64,000 nt of DNA, taken from NCBI RefSeq assembly GCF_000690905.1, contig NZ_JMCL01000013.1:1-64000 (forward strand), given 5' to 3'. Below the pieces are notes generated by a model. That model saw only the letters and a program-made list of their open reading frames with translations. It ran no database searches and was not told the DNA's origin. This stretch comes from Pseudomonas sp. Ant30-3 (lineage in GTDB: Bacteria; Pseudomonadota; Gammaproteobacteria; Pseudomonadales; Pseudomonadaceae). Below are positions 50,712 to 61,223 of this stretch, piece by piece; the stretch's first letter is position 1; each line of letters starts with the position of its first letter. The position numbers were made by a program, and so were the translations under genes.

Positions 50712-52163
50712 TCAGCGTTGCGCTGCGGGTACGCCTTGCGACTCGACATCAGCCTTGACTGCGGCAGCAGGCGGGTTGGCCGGCCAGGCTTTCAGATCCA
50801 GGTCCAGGTCCGGGAACTTGCTCGAATCAAATACCGGCGTCTTGATGCCAGCGGCGCGCTGGTCATCGTAGTCACGCAGCACGCGCATGGCGATCTTGAA
50901 CAGCAGGAACAGTGCGATCAGGTTGACGAACGCCAGCATGGTCATGGTGATGTCGGCAAACGCGAACACTGTGCCAAGGTTTTCGATGGCGCCCCAATAG
51001 ATCAGCACCAGTACCAGGGCGCGATAAGCCATCAGCGCCGCGCGGTTTTCACCGATCAGGAAACGCAGGTTGCTCTCGCCCAGGTAGTAGTTGTAGAGGA
51101 TCGAGGTAAACACGAACAACGACAGCGCCACGGAGATGAAGCTGCGGCCCCAGTCACCGACCACGGCGGCCAGCGAGTTCTGTGTCAGGGCAATGCCGTC
51201 GCCTTCGAAGCCCGGGGTGTAGAAACCCGACAATAGAATCAACAACGCGGTGCAGGTGCAGATCACGAACGTATCGAGAAAAACGCTGAACGCCTGAACC
51301 ACACCCTGCGCCACCGGGTGCTCGACCGACGCCACGGCGGCCACGTTTGGCGCGCTGCCCAGGCCCGCTTCGTTGGCGAACACGCCACGCTTAACGCCCA
51401 TGATGATCGCGCTGCCGATCAGCCCGCCGAAAGCCTGATCCAGGCCAAAGGCACTTCTGACGATGGTCATCAGCATCGCCGGAACCTGGTCGAATTGCAG
51501 CACGATCACGTAAACGGTCACGCCGATGTACACCAGGGTTTTCACCGGTACCAGCAGGTCTGCGACCTTGGCGATGCGCTTGATCCCGCCGAAAAACACC
51601 AACCCCAGCAACACGGCCAGCACCGCACCCGAGTATGTCGGGTCAAGTTTGAAAGCATCCTGCAGCGAGTGAGTCACCGCGTGAGATTGCAGGCCGTTGA
51701 AGGCAAAACCGAAGGTCACCAGCAGCAGGAACGCCATGACCATGCCCAGCCAGCGTTTTTGCAAACCATGCTGAATGTAGTAGGAGGGGCCGCCGCGATA
51801 ACTGCCATCGCTATCGCAGCGCTTATAGAGCTGGCCGAGGGAGCATTCGAAGAAGCTGCTGGACATGCCGACCAGCGCGGTGACCCACATCCAGAACACT
51901 GCGCCCGGGCCGCCCATGGTGACGGCGATGCCGACACCGGCAATGTTGCCCGCACCGACGCGACCGGCAAGGCTGAGCATCAGCGCCTGAAACGAGCTGA
52001 GCTGACCGGCGCTGCTTTTCAGGCTGTCGCGGAACACCGCGAACATGTGGAAAAAGTGGCGCAGTTGTACGAAACGCGAGCGGATCGTGAAGTAGCCACC
52101 GAGCCCGACAATGAGCACGATCAGTACTTTCTCTGAGAGGAAGCCGTTGATGACTTCGAGCAT
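50712..52163 (-). CDS. Alanine/glycine:cation symporter (AGCS family)
   Basis: The product has 483 residues with about 10-11 membrane helices. It takes up alanine or glycine with Na+ (or H+). AGCS marks: LAGRVGAGNIAGVGIAVTMG near residue 70, GPGAVFWMWVTALVGMSSSF, YRGGPSYYIQ, and GVKRGVFANEAGLGSAPNVA. The substrate cannot be read from the sequence. It is encoded upstream of asparaginase on the same strand with a REP pair between. A TATAGT-like -10 about 195 bases upstream (52358-52363, minus strand) would give a long leader. Confidence 0.9.
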   Translation of the reverse strand: MLEVINGFLSEKVLIVLIVGLGGYFTIRSRFVQLRHFFHMFAVFRDSLKSSAGQLSSFQALMLSLAGRVGAGNIAGVGIAVTMGGPGAVFWMWVTALVGMSSSFFECSLGQLYKRCDSDGSYRGGPSYYIQHGLQKRWLGMVMAFLLLVTFGFAFNGLQSHAVTHSLQDAFKLDPTYSGAVLAVLLGLVFFGGIKRIAKVADLLVPVKTLVYIGVTVYVIVLQFDQVPAMLMTIVRSAFGLDQAFGGLIGSAIIMGVKRGVFANEAGLGSAPNVAAVASVEHPVAQGVVQAFSVFLDTFVICTCTALLILLSGFYTPGFEGDGIALTQNSLAAVVGDWGRSFISVALSLFVFTSILYNYYLGESNLRFLIGENRAALMAYRALVLVLIYWGAIENLGTVFAFADITMTMLAFVNLIALFLLFKIAMRVLRDYDDQRAAGIKTPVFDSSKFPDLDLDLKAWPANPPAAAVKADVESQGVPAAQR

Positions 52164-52373
52164 GGAGTATTCCTCGCTGTTTTTTATGTAAGCAGAAGCT
52201 GGATAGGCAGAAACATCGTGTTACACCGGTTTGCGCACGGCAAAACAGGCGAGGCAGAGGTTTCGTCCCGGTTCCAAATCGCGGGTTTGTTGTTAGTTCG
52301 GGTATCGCATGGGTTAAAGCCTCGTTACCGACGACCGCTCATACGAAGAGGGGCGGCACTATACCGATGCTTT

Positions 52374-52401
52374 CCTGTGGGAGCGAGCCTGCTCGCTCGC
52401 G
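52374..52401. repeat. Single REP unit, type GTGGGAGCGAGCCTGCTCGC
   Basis: CTGTGGGAGCGAGCCTGCTC followed by GCTCGCGG; no inverted partner nearby. Confidence 0.75.
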
Positions 52402-52420
52402 GATCAGTCATCGCGGTATC

Positions 52421-52518
52421 GTAGGCGCCGTCTTGCTGGCGATGGTTGTTAACGATTACGCAAGCTGTCTGACTGAATACGGCGCACTAAAGTCCATCGC
52501 CAGCAAGCCGGCGCCTAC
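52421..52518. repeat. REP pair, type GTAGGCGCCGTCTTGCTGGCGA
   Basis: GTAGGCGCCGTCTTGCTGGC and its inverted copy CCATCGCCAGCAAGCCGGCG, a variant of the GGAGCCGGCTTGCTGG class, separated by ~48 bases. Confidence 0.88.
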
Positions 52519-52540
52519 AGGGCATCGCGTCTGAATAGTT

Positions 52541-52577
52541 AAAAAAAAGGGCCTGGGGAATAAATCCCCAAGCCCTC
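52541..52577 (-). terminator. Terminator of the aspartase gene
   Basis: Read on the minus strand: GGGCTTGGGG-N7-CCCCAGGCCC then eight T, with one mismatch in a 10-bp stem. It is 62 bases past the aspA stop. Confidence 0.85.
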
Positions 52578-52638
52578 AAAAGGTGAGAGGTGTCTAGTCC
52601 CTCGACCTGGTGAGCGGTGATACATGTAACGTGTCGGT

Positions 52639-54063
<1,425 letters not shown>

Positions 54064-54159
54064 GATAGAAATCATCTCGATAAGAACCCGGTCTGTGCCG
54101 GAACACTGCAAATGCTAGGCTTGTAGAGATTTTTCGGCCAATGCTGTTAAACACTGGCC

Positions 54160-54176
54160 TATGCACATTCGGCATA
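54160..54176. promoter_or_regulatory. LysR-type box upstream of aspA
   Basis: TATGC-N7-GCATA, with a T-N11-A core at 54162/54174, in the spacer between divergent aspA and its LysR regulator. Confidence 0.55.
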
Positions 54177-54243
54177 ATGCCCATGTGACGCCGTGATCGC
54201 GGCGAGCGTGTGACCTAATTTGGTGCGTGTCCGGGAGGACGTG

Positions 54244-55161
54244 ATGAATCTGGAAAGTAAATGGCTTGAGGATTTCAGTGCTCTGGCCGCCACCCGCAGC
54301 TTCTCCCAGGCAGCCGAGCGACGTTTCGTCACGCAACCGGCGTTCAGTCGGCGTATCCGTAGCCTGGAAGCCGCGCTGGGGTTGCAACTGGTCAACCGCT
54401 CGCGCACGCCGATCGAGCTGACCGCGGCGGGGCAATTGTTTCTGGTGACCGCGCGAACCGTGGTCGAACAACTCGGGGAAGTGCTGCGTCATCTTCATCA
54501 CCTTGAGGGCGGGCAGGGCGAAGTGATGCAAGTTGCTGCCGCGCATTCTCTGGCGCTGGGATTCTTTCCGCGCTGGATCGCACAATTGCGCAATGAAGGC
54601 CTGAACATCGCCACGCGTCTGGTGGCCACCAACGTCGGCGATGCAGTGCATGCGCTGCGTGAAGGCGGCTGCGATTTGATGCTGGCCTTCTATGACCCGG
54701 ATGCAGCGATGCAGATGGACCCGGAAATCTTCCCGTGGCTGCACCTCGGTCAGACCGAGATGCTGCCGGTCTGCGCTGCGGATGCCAACGGCAAGCCGCT
54801 GTTCGATCTGGAAGGGGACGGCAGTGTGCCGTTGCTTGCTTACAGCGCTGGAGCGTTCCTCGGGCGTTCGGTGAACCTGTTGCTGCGCCAGCGCGGGCTG
54901 CGCTTCACCACCATCTACGAAACCGCCATGGCCGACAGCCTGAAAAGCATGGCGCTGGAAGGGTTGGGGATCGCCTGGGTACCGCAGCTCAGCGTGCGGG
55001 CGGAGTTGGCGCGCGGCGAACTGGTGGTCTGCGGTGGGCCGCAATGGCATGTGCCGCTGGAGATTCGTTTGTACCGCTGCGCGCTGGTGCGCAAGGCGAA
55101 TGTGCGGTTGTTGTGGCGCAAGCTGGAAGGCGGCGCGGCCCAGACACCCACCGGACTGTAG
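54244..55161 (+). CDS. LysR-family regulator, probable aspartase regulator
   Basis: The product has 305 residues. The HTH is LESKWLEDFSALAATRSFSQ then AAERRFVTQPAFSRRIRSLE; the effector domain carries VMQVAAAHSLALGFFPRWIA and MALEGLGIAWVPQLSV. It starts at the ATG at 54244 after GGAGG, eight codons inside the longest frame. It is divergent from aspA with a LysR box in the spacer and so is likely its regulator. Its stop codon overlaps the REP pair that follows. Confidence 0.9.
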   Translation: MNLESKWLEDFSALAATRSFSQAAERRFVTQPAFSRRIRSLEAALGLQLVNRSRTPIELTAAGQLFLVTARTVVEQLGEVLRHLHHLEGGQGEVMQVAAAHSLALGFFPRWIAQLRNEGLNIATRLVATNVGDAVHALREGGCDLMLAFYDPDAAMQMDPEIFPWLHLGQTEMLPVCAADANGKPLFDLEGDGSVPLLAYSAGAFLGRSVNLLLRQRGLRFTTIYETAMADSLKSMALEGLGIAWVPQLSVRAELARGELVVCGGPQWHVPLEIRLYRCALVRKANVRLLWRKLEGGAAQTPTGL

Positions 55162-55244
55162 GAGCCGGCTTGCAGGCGATCCAGTCGATTCGGTCCGTCT
55201 GTCACACCGCGTTGACTGGATCGCCAGCAAGCCGGCTCCTACAG
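55156..55244. repeat. REP pair, type GTAGGAGCCGGCTTGC
   Basis: CTGTAGGAGCCGGCTTGCAG (with a changed centre) and the inverted copy GATCGCCAGCAAGCCGGCTC; the left arm overlaps the stop codon of the LysR gene. Confidence 0.88.
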
Positions 55245-55343
55245 GGTGGTGGTGTTTTGCCTGACCTTCCAGTCAATAAAACCGGGCTTTTGCGCCGTAT
55301 GACAGATGGTCGCCATGGGGGCTGTTTATTGGCTTCATTGCGG

Positions 55344-55425
55344 TATACTGCGCGGCCTTCGGCCGGCTCGACTGGCCAAAATTCGTACAACAAGCCACGC
55401 TTTTTTGCGTGGCTTGTTGTTTTTT
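55344..55425 (+). promoter_or_regulatory. purE promoter with terminator-like leader hairpin
   Basis: A -10 sequence TATACT (55344-55349) is followed by a small stem CGGCC-TTC-GGCCG and then a perfect 14-bp hairpin: ACAACAAGCCACGC (55387-55400), six bases of loop, its exact complement (55407-55420), then a T-run to 55425. It ends 39 bases before the purE ATG, and looks like an attenuator or a short terminated leader RNA. The -35 is not clear. Confidence 0.55.
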
Positions 55426-55463
55426 GACGCGCCTGCGGGCGCCCAGAGAGAAGAGGCACGACG

Positions 55464-55955
55464 ATGAGTGCACTGGTTGGCGTGATCATGGGCTCCAAGT
55501 CCGATTGGTCCACCCTTAGCCACACCGCCGATATGCTGGAAAAGCTCGGCATCCCTTACGAGGTGAAAGTGGTTTCTGCCCACCGCACCCCGGACCTGCT
55601 GTTCCAGTACGCCGAAGAGGCCGAAGCGCGTGGCATCGAGGTGATCATCGCCGGTGCCGGTGGCGCGGCCCATCTGCCAGGCATGTGTGCGGCCAAAACC
55701 CACCTGCCGGTGCTGGGCGTTCCGGTGCAGTCGTCAATGCTCTCGGGCGTCGATTCGCTGCTCTCCATCGTGCAGATGCCAGCGGGTATCCCGGTTGCCA
55801 CCCTGGCCATCGGCAAGGCCGGCGCGATCAACGCCGCGCTACTGTCGGCGAGCATTCTGGGCGCCAAGCATCCGCAGTACCACGAGGTGCTGAAAACCTT
55901 CCGCGCTGAGCAGACAGACAGCGTTCTGGACAATCCAGACCCACGCATCGCCTGA
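55464..55955 (+). CDS. purE: N5-carboxyaminoimidazole ribonucleotide mutase
   Basis: The product has 163 residues. It converts N5-CAIR to CAIR in purine synthesis. [13 protein letters not shown] (~7-19), SAHRTPDLL with the catalytic His, and [12 protein letters not shown] are class I PurE motifs. The purK gene starts 11 bases after its stop, so purEK is one operon. AGAGG lies 14 bases before the ATG. A strong hairpin lies upstream. Confidence 0.97.
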   Translation: MSALVGVIMGSKSDWSTLSHTADMLEKLGIPYEVKVVSAHRTPDLLFQYAEEAEARGIEVIIAGAGGAAHLPGMCAAKTHLPVLGVPVQSSMLSGVDSLLSIVQMPAGIPVATLAIGKAGAINAALLSASILGAKHPQYHEVLKTFRAEQTDSVLDNPDPRIA

Positions 55956-55966
55956 GGTTGTTGACG

Positions 55967-57049
55967 ATGAAGATCGGTGTAATCGGTGGCGGCCAGTTGG
56001 GTCGCATGTTGGCGCTGGCGGGCACTCCGCTGGGCATGAACTTCGCTTTCCTGGACCCTGCGCCAGACGCTTGCGCAGCCGCGTTGGGCGAACACTTGCG
56101 CGCCGATTACGGCGATCAGGATCACCTGCGTCAGCTGGCCGATGAAGTCGATCTGGTGACCTTCGAGTTCGAAAGCGTCCCGGCGGAAACCGTCGCATTC
56201 CTCTCGCAATTCGTGCCGGTCTACCCGAGCGCCGAAGCGCTGCGCATCGCCCGTGATCGCTGGTTCGAGAAAAGCATGTTCAAGGACCTGGGCATTCCGA
56301 CGCCTGCGTTCGCTGACATTCAGTCGCAAGCTGATCTAGACGCCGCAGTAACTGCGATCGGTCTGCCCGCCGTGCTGAAAACCCGCACGCTGGGTTACGA
56401 CGGCAAGGGCCAGAAAGTCCTGCGCAAGCCTGAAGATGTGGTCGACACATTCGCCGAACTAGGCAGCGTTGCCTGCCTGCTGGAAGGCTTCGTGGCCTTC
56501 ACCGGTGAAGTGTCGCTGATCGCTGTACGTGCTCGCGATGGTGAAACGAAGTTCTATCCGCTGGTTCACAACACCCATGACAGCGGCATTCTCAAGCTGT
56601 CCGTAGCCAGTACCGATCATCCGCTGCAAGCGCTCGCGGAAGATTATTCCAGCCGCGTGCTCACGCAGCTGAATTATGTCGGCGTGATGGCGTTCGAGTT
56701 CTTTGAAGTTGACGGCGGCCTCAAGGCCAACGAAATCGCCCCGCGCGTGCACAACTCCGGGCACTGGACCACCGAAGGCGCCGAATGCAGCCAGTTCGAA
56801 AACCACTTGCGGGCGGTGGCCGGCCTGCCGCTGGGTTCGACCGCCAAGGTCGGCGAGAGCGCGATGCTCAACTTCATCGGTAAAGTGCCAGACACCGAAA
56901 AGGTCCTGGCCATCGCCGATTGCCATCTGCATCACTACGGCAAGGCCTTCAAGGTTGGCCGCAAAGTGGGTCACGCCAACCTGCGTTGTGCAGACCGTGA
57001 AACCCTGGCTGAGCAGATCCTCAAGGTCGAAGCGCTCATCGCCGAATAG
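55967..57049 (+). CDS. purK: N5-carboxyaminoimidazole ribonucleotide synthase
   Basis: The product has 360 residues. It makes N5-CAIR from AIR, ATP and bicarbonate, supplying PurE. Its N-terminus IGVIGGGQLGRMLALAG and the ATP-grasp features KTRTLGYDGKGQKVL and NEIAPRVHNSGHWTTEGA are clear. The ATG at 55967 is chosen over two in-frame TTGs just before it, as it begins the conserved MKIGVIGG. Confidence 0.97.
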   Translation: MKIGVIGGGQLGRMLALAGTPLGMNFAFLDPAPDACAAALGEHLRADYGDQDHLRQLADEVDLVTFEFESVPAETVAFLSQFVPVYPSAEALRIARDRWFEKSMFKDLGIPTPAFADIQSQADLDAAVTAIGLPAVLKTRTLGYDGKGQKVLRKPEDVVDTFAELGSVACLLEGFVAFTGEVSLIAVRARDGETKFYPLVHNTHDSGILKLSVASTDHPLQALAEDYSSRVLTQLNYVGVMAFEFFEVDGGLKANEIAPRVHNSGHWTTEGAECSQFENHLRAVAGLPLGSTAKVGESAMLNFIGKVPDTEKVLAIADCHLHHYGKAFKVGRKVGHANLRCADRETLAEQILKVEALIAE

Positions 57050-57155
57050 TTTCTGCAGACATCGGCGGAACCATTCCGGGGCCGCCGTTCTCTCATGGCA
57101 GGATGCCAAAGTCTGACTAGGCTTTCGCATAGCTAATCAATCAGAGGGGAATGTC

Positions 57156-57401
57156 ATGGGAATTATCGGAACCATCTTTATCGGCTTGATCGTCGGCCTG
57201 CTGGCCCGGTTCCTGAAACCGGGTGATGACAGCATGGGTTGGATCATGACCATCCTGCTCGGTATCGGCGGTTCGCTGGCGGCTACATATGGCGGCCAGG
57301 CGCTGGGCATCTATCGCGCGGGCGAAGGTGCAGGCTTCCTGGGTGCGCTGGTTGGCGCCGTGGTGCTGCTGGTGATCTACGGTTTGATCAAGAAGCGCTG
57401 A
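57156..57401 (+). CDS. GlsB/YeaQ/YmgE-family small membrane protein
   Basis: The product has 81 residues with three hydrophobic segments (IIGTIFIGLIVGLLARFL; ILLGIGGSLAATYGG; FLGALVGAVVLLVIYGLI), matching the transglycosylase-associated/YeaQ family, often induced by stress. AGAGGGGA precedes the ATG at good spacing. It stands as a single gene after purK. Confidence 0.9.
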   Translation: MGIIGTIFIGLIVGLLARFLKPGDDSMGWIMTILLGIGGSLAATYGGQALGIYRAGEGAGFLGALVGAVVLLVIYGLIKKR

Positions 57402-57489
57402 TCCAGGCGACAAAGCCCTCTCTGCCAAACGCGCGGGGAGGGCTAGAATGCTCGGCGTTTTACAGTCCTTTCTTCTGCCGAGCACCTTC

Positions 57490-58026
57490 ATGCGCCATCT
57501 TTTACTGACCTTCCTTTTACTGGGTTCGGGCTATGCCCACGCCGGCGACCTGCCAGAAACCGACTGGCTGGAGCTGATGCCCAAGTCGGACCAGAAGGCC
57601 CTCGAGGCCATGCCCGAAATCGATCACGACTCGCCCGAAGCCAACGGCACCTTTACCGAAAAAGGTGGCATGAAGCAGAGCAAGGGTTTGCCGGCCGTGA
57701 TGTATTCGACCAAAACCGTGGCGTCGATGAACGACAGGAATATTCGTCTGGGTGGCTATCCGGTGCCACTGGAGTCCGATGCTGCAGGACGCAGCACCTT
57801 GTTTTTCCTCGTGCCCTACCCGGGCGCCTGCATCCACGTGCCACCGCCACCGCCTAACCAACTGGTGTTGGTGCGTTATCCGAAAGGGTTGAAGCTGGAG
57901 GATATCTACACGCCGTTGTGGGTGACCGGCACGCTGAAGGTCGAGAAGGTCAGCAATGACCTGGCTGACGCGGCGTATGCGCTGGATGCTGCGACAGTCA
58001 GAGTGGTGCAGGAATCGGATTTGTAG
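57490..58026 (+). CDS. DUF3299 exported protein
   Basis: The product has 178 residues. A signal peptide (RHLLLTFLLLGSGYAHAGD) precedes ETDWLELMPKSDQKALEAMP, the hallmark of DUF3299. RNIRLGGYPVPLE and PYPGACIHVPPPPPNQLV with a Cys and the Pro run are conserved. The function is unknown; such proteins appear to be periplasmic. I prefer the ATG at 57490 over the one 14 codons earlier, because it gives a standard signal peptide. Confidence 0.85.
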   Translation: MRHLLLTFLLLGSGYAHAGDLPETDWLELMPKSDQKALEAMPEIDHDSPEANGTFTEKGGMKQSKGLPAVMYSTKTVASMNDRNIRLGGYPVPLESDAAGRSTLFFLVPYPGACIHVPPPPPNQLVLVRYPKGLKLEDIYTPLWVTGTLKVEKVSNDLADAAYALDAATVRVVQESDL

Positions 58027-58045
58027 CAGCCTGCAACGATCAAAA

Positions 58046-58134
58046 TGTAGGAGTGAGCCTGCTCGCGATGGGGCTGAGTCAGTCGACACTTGAGTCGGCT
58101 GACCCGGCGCTATCGCGAGCAGGCTCACTCCTAC
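58046..58134. repeat. REP pair, type GTAGGAGTGAGCCTGCTCGCGA
   Basis: TGTAGGAGTGAGCCTGCTCG and the inverted copy ATCGCGAGCAGGCTCACTCC between convergent genes. Confidence 0.88.
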
Positions 58135-58153
58135 TTTGGTTTTGCGGTGTTGC

Positions 58154-59053
58154 TTACAGAGGCTTGCTACCGATGCTGACGCCGAGGGTATGGCTCGCAC
58201 CCCGCGCCAGCGTGACCACGTCATCCATCACATTCGCCGTCTCGATGCACAGCATCCGCTGCCAGCCGTCATCCGCCATATCGCTGAACGCCGCCGCGCG
58301 ATCAATCCATGGGTTCCAGATCACGGCCGAACGCGATCCGCTGCTGGTCAGCTCGACGCGCCGTTCCCACGCCGGATCAACAATGCTCAGCAGCGCAGGC
58401 GTATCAAGATAGATCCGATCAGTCTCGCCGGTAAACCGCAGGTCACCGACCTGAGGCTTGAGCTTCCAGTCTTCCAGCGTCTCGATGTAACTCAGACCAT
58501 TCACGCCTTCAACATGCACATTGCGCACATCGCTGACGGCGAAATAGCTGTGCAGCGCCTGGCTGATGGTGACCTCGTCGGCCCCTTGGTTAAGACTGGT
58601 CAGGCTGATGTGCAGTTGCTCGTCCAGACGAATGCTCAACTTCAAGTCCACCTGGTGCGGCCAGCCCGGCAACCCGCCTTCGGGGTAGGGCAGGACGAAC
58701 TCCACCTTCAGGCTTTCACCTTCGGTTTCGATGCTGCCCAGTTCCCAGTCCATCGCGCGTACCAGACCGTGAGCCGGCGGCTCCTCATGACTGACGCGCA
58801 TCGCTTGAACGCTTTGCGGGTTGCGCGCGAGATTGCCGAACCACGGCCAGCACACCGGCACACCGGCGCGGATGCTTTTGCCGGTCTTGAACACGGCTTC
58901 GTCGTTGAGCCAGATCAGCGGCGGCTGGCCGGCCAGCTGATAACTGAGGATGTGCGCGCCCTGTTGGGCGACCAGCAATTCCGCCTGACCGTGGCGAATG
59001 CGCCAGCAGTTCAGGTCATCCAGTTTCATGGCTTCAACGTTGGGCGTGCTCAT
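58154..59053 (-). CDS. D-hexose-6-phosphate mutarotase (YeaD-like)
   Basis: The product has 299 residues. It interconverts anomers of glucose 6-phosphate. The galactose-mutarotase fold is recognisable from GAHILSYQLAGQPPLIWLND, GIRAGVPVCWPWFG-type (IRAGVPVCWPWFGNL), HGLVRAMDWEL and LHSYFAVSDV. The catalytic Glu/His cannot be placed with certainty. It is convergent with the DUF3299 gene and 73 bases from the thioesterase gene on the same strand. Confidence 0.92.
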   Translation of the reverse strand: MSTPNVEAMKLDDLNCWRIRHGQAELLVAQQGAHILSYQLAGQPPLIWLNDEAVFKTGKSIRAGVPVCWPWFGNLARNPQSVQAMRVSHEEPPAHGLVRAMDWELGSIETEGESLKVEFVLPYPEGGLPGWPHQVDLKLSIRLDEQLHISLTSLNQGADEVTISQALHSYFAVSDVRNVHVEGVNGLSYIETLEDWKLKPQVGDLRFTGETDRIYLDTPALLSIVDPAWERRVELTSSGSRSAVIWNPWIDRAAAFSDMADDGWQRMLCIETANVMDDVVTLARGASHTLGVSIGSKPL

Positions 59054-59126
59054 GGGGGCAACTCTCGATCAGGAACAATGACTGCAATGGACCGCGAAAC
59101 GGTCGCTGCGTTTAACGCTGCCTGGT

Positions 59127-59531
59127 TTAACGAGCTCTGGACGGCACGGAGCGGGTGCGACCGCTGCCATCGATGGCGACAAACACGAACACCGCCTCGG
59201 TCACTTTGCGCCATTCGCTGGACAGTGGATCGTCGCTCCACACTTCAACCATCATCTGGATCGAGCTACGGCCGATTTCCAGCGCCTGGGTATAAAAGGA
59301 GAGCTGGGCGCCGACGGCCACCGGGACCAGAAACGCCATGCGATCGATGGCAACCGTCGCCACGCGCCCGCCAGCCACTTTGCTGGCCATTGCGGTGCCG
59401 GCCAGATCCATCTGCGCCACCAGCCAGCCACCGAAAATATCGCCAAAGCCATTGGTTTCGCGAGGGAGCGCGGTAATTTGCAGGGCCAGGTCGCCTTGCG
59501 GGATTGGATCTTCTTGTTCGAGCTCTATCAT
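59127..59531 (-). CDS. Acyl-CoA thioesterase, hotdog fold (second copy)
   Basis: The product has 134 residues. The hotdog motif NGFGDIFGGWLVAQMDLAGT (~27-46) contains the catalytic Asp, followed by VATVAIDRMAFLVPVAVGAQ. It is a YciA-like enzyme distinct from the 160-residue one at 13456-13938. The start ATG at 59531 is chosen because the upstream extension is not family-like. The substrate is unknown. Confidence 0.9.
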   Translation of the reverse strand: MIELEQEDPIPQGDLALQITALPRETNGFGDIFGGWLVAQMDLAGTAMASKVAGGRVATVAIDRMAFLVPVAVGAQLSFYTQALEIGRSSIQMMVEVWSDDPLSSEWRKVTEAVFVFVAIDGSGRTRSVPSRAR

Positions 59532-59893
59532 GCCGGGGGTGCCTCTGACCCGTGACTCTTCATTGGTATTGCGGATAAGTAGCCGTCTTGGAAAAACGAT
59601 CCAGCCCCGAACATACGCTGTTCGTAGTGTTTTTCGTAAGGCGCCCGAAGGGAAACTCTGCGAAATCGCCTGTGAAGCGGGCAGGCGTTTTCGCACAGCA
59701 ACCCTTTCAAACTGTTGCAGGACCGCGAGTATATCGGTCGGTTGACTCCGAGACGACCGTCCGGTTCTGATTTTGACCGTCTATTACGCACCTTCATGTG
59801 CTTTTTCGAACAATTTGTTATCGTGCCGGACCTGCCCAAGCCTCGGCCAGCGTTGTCGGGGTTGCAGATTCGACTATAAGAGAAGCCCTTGCC
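59532..59893. other. Divergent promoter region, thioesterase / MFS
   Basis: 362 bases between the thioesterase start (minus strand) and the MFS start (plus strand). It must hold both promoters. I see no REP, terminator or named operator; several short reading frames cross it but none has a convincing start or composition. Confidence 0.5.
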
Positions 59894-61192
59894 ATGACCA
59901 CAGCGCCCTCGAGCGTCGCGCAACCGACACAGCCCGCGCGTCCATTGACCCGCAATGACTACAAGACTTTATCGCTGTCCGCCCTGGGCGGCGCGCTGGA
60001 GTTCTACGACTTCATCATTTTCGTGTTCTTCGCCACGGTGGTCGGCAAGCTGTTCTTCCCGGCGGACATGCCAGAGTGGCTGCGGCTGATGCAGACCTTC
60101 GGCATCTTCGCCGCCGGCTACCTGGCGCGGCCGCTGGGCGGCATTGTCATGGCGCATTTCGGTGATTTGCTAGGGCGCAAGAAGATGTTCACCCTGAGCA
60201 TCTTCATGATGGCGGTACCGACCCTGATCATGGGTTTGCTGCCGACGTATGCGCAGATCGGCATGTGGGCGCCGATCCTGTTGCTGCTGATGCGGGTGAT
60301 TCAGGGCGCGGCGATCGGCGGTGAAGTGCCGGGCGCGTGGGTCTTCGTTTCCGAACATGTACCGCAGCGACACATAGGCTACGCCTGCGGCACCCTGACC
60401 AGTGGTTTGACGGCGGGCATCCTGCTGGGCTCACTGGTCGCGACGGCGATCAACAGCATTTATACACCGGCGGAAGTCTCGGATTACGCCTGGCGCATCC
60501 CGTTCCTGCTGGGCGGTGTGTTTGGCCTGTTCTCGGTGTACCTGCGTCGCTGGCTGCACGAGACACCGGTGTTCGCCGAGCTGCAATTGCGTAAAGCCCT
60601 GGCGGAAGAGGTGCCGCTGCGCGCCGTGTTGCGTGATCATCGCGGGGCGATCCTGATTTCGATGCTGCTGACCTGGTTGCTGTCCGCCGGTGTCGTGGTG
60701 CTGATCCTGATGACGCCGACTGTGCTGCAGACGGTCTACCACTTTTCGCCAACCACGGCGCTGCAGTCCAACAGCATCGCGATCTTGTTCCTGAGCATCG
60801 GCTGCATCATCGCCGGCGCCCTGGCGGACCGCATCGGCGCGGGCAAAGTACTTGCAATCGGTTGCGCCGGGCTGCTGGTCAGTTCCTGGACGTTTTATCA
60901 CAGCCTGGCAGATCATCCGGACTGGCTGTTCCCGCTGTACGCATTGACCGGTTTTCTGGTGGGCACGATAGGGGCGGTGCCGTACGTGATGGTCAAAGCG
61001 TTCCCGCCCGTGGTGCGGTTCAGCGGTTTATCGTTCTCGTACAACGTTGCCTACGCGATCTTCGGCGGTTTGACGCCGATGATCGTCAGCCTGCTCCTGA
61101 AAGAAAGCCCGATGGGGCCTGCTTATTACGTGGCCGTGCTGTGCGGTGTGGGGATTGCGGTGGGTGGGTATCTTTGGAAGAAGGGGCGTTAG
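59894..61192 (+). CDS. MFS transporter, metabolite:H+ symporter type
   Basis: The product has 432 residues, with 12 expected helices. The LGGALEFYDFIIFVFFATVV opening and PLGGIVMAHFGDLLGRKKMF, the loop 2-3 signature, place it in the MHS group (ShiA/ProP-like organic-acid or osmolyte symporters). I prefer the ATG at 59894 (MTTAPSSVAQPTQPARPLTR, with AAGAGAAG before it) to an upstream in-frame ATG at 59798. The substrate is unknown; a homologue I recall is P. aeruginosa PA5530. Confidence 0.9.
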   Translation: MTTAPSSVAQPTQPARPLTRNDYKTLSLSALGGALEFYDFIIFVFFATVVGKLFFPADMPEWLRLMQTFGIFAAGYLARPLGGIVMAHFGDLLGRKKMFTLSIFMMAVPTLIMGLLPTYAQIGMWAPILLLLMRVIQGAAIGGEVPGAWVFVSEHVPQRHIGYACGTLTSGLTAGILLGSLVATAINSIYTPAEVSDYAWRIPFLLGGVFGLFSVYLRRWLHETPVFAELQLRKALAEEVPLRAVLRDHRGAILISMLLTWLLSAGVVVLILMTPTVLQTVYHFSPTTALQSNSIAILFLSIGCIIAGALADRIGAGKVLAIGCAGLLVSSWTFYHSLADHPDWLFPLYALTGFLVGTIGAVPYVMVKAFPPVVRFSGLSFSYNVAYAIFGGLTPMIVSLLLKESPMGPAYYVAVLCGVGIAVGGYLWKKGR

Positions 61193-61223
61193 GCCAGCGC
61201 TTTGCATCGACGGCGCTGGCCCC

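Larger units (their letters stand above)
52164..52638. other. Long intergenic region with REPs, a terminator and a symporter leader
   Basis: 475 bases between the symporter start (minus strand) and the aspartase stop. It holds, in order, the symporter's presumed leader and -10 (TATAGT, read minus, 52358-52363), a single REP (52374-52401), a REP pair (52421-52518) and a terminator (52541-52577). No further gene is seen; the glycine riboswitch often found before AGCS genes in other bacteria is not evident. Confidence 0.7.

Noticed and set aside
52164..52373. Glycine riboswitch before the AGCS symporter
   Set aside because: I could not find the conserved glycine aptamer cores on the minus strand leader.
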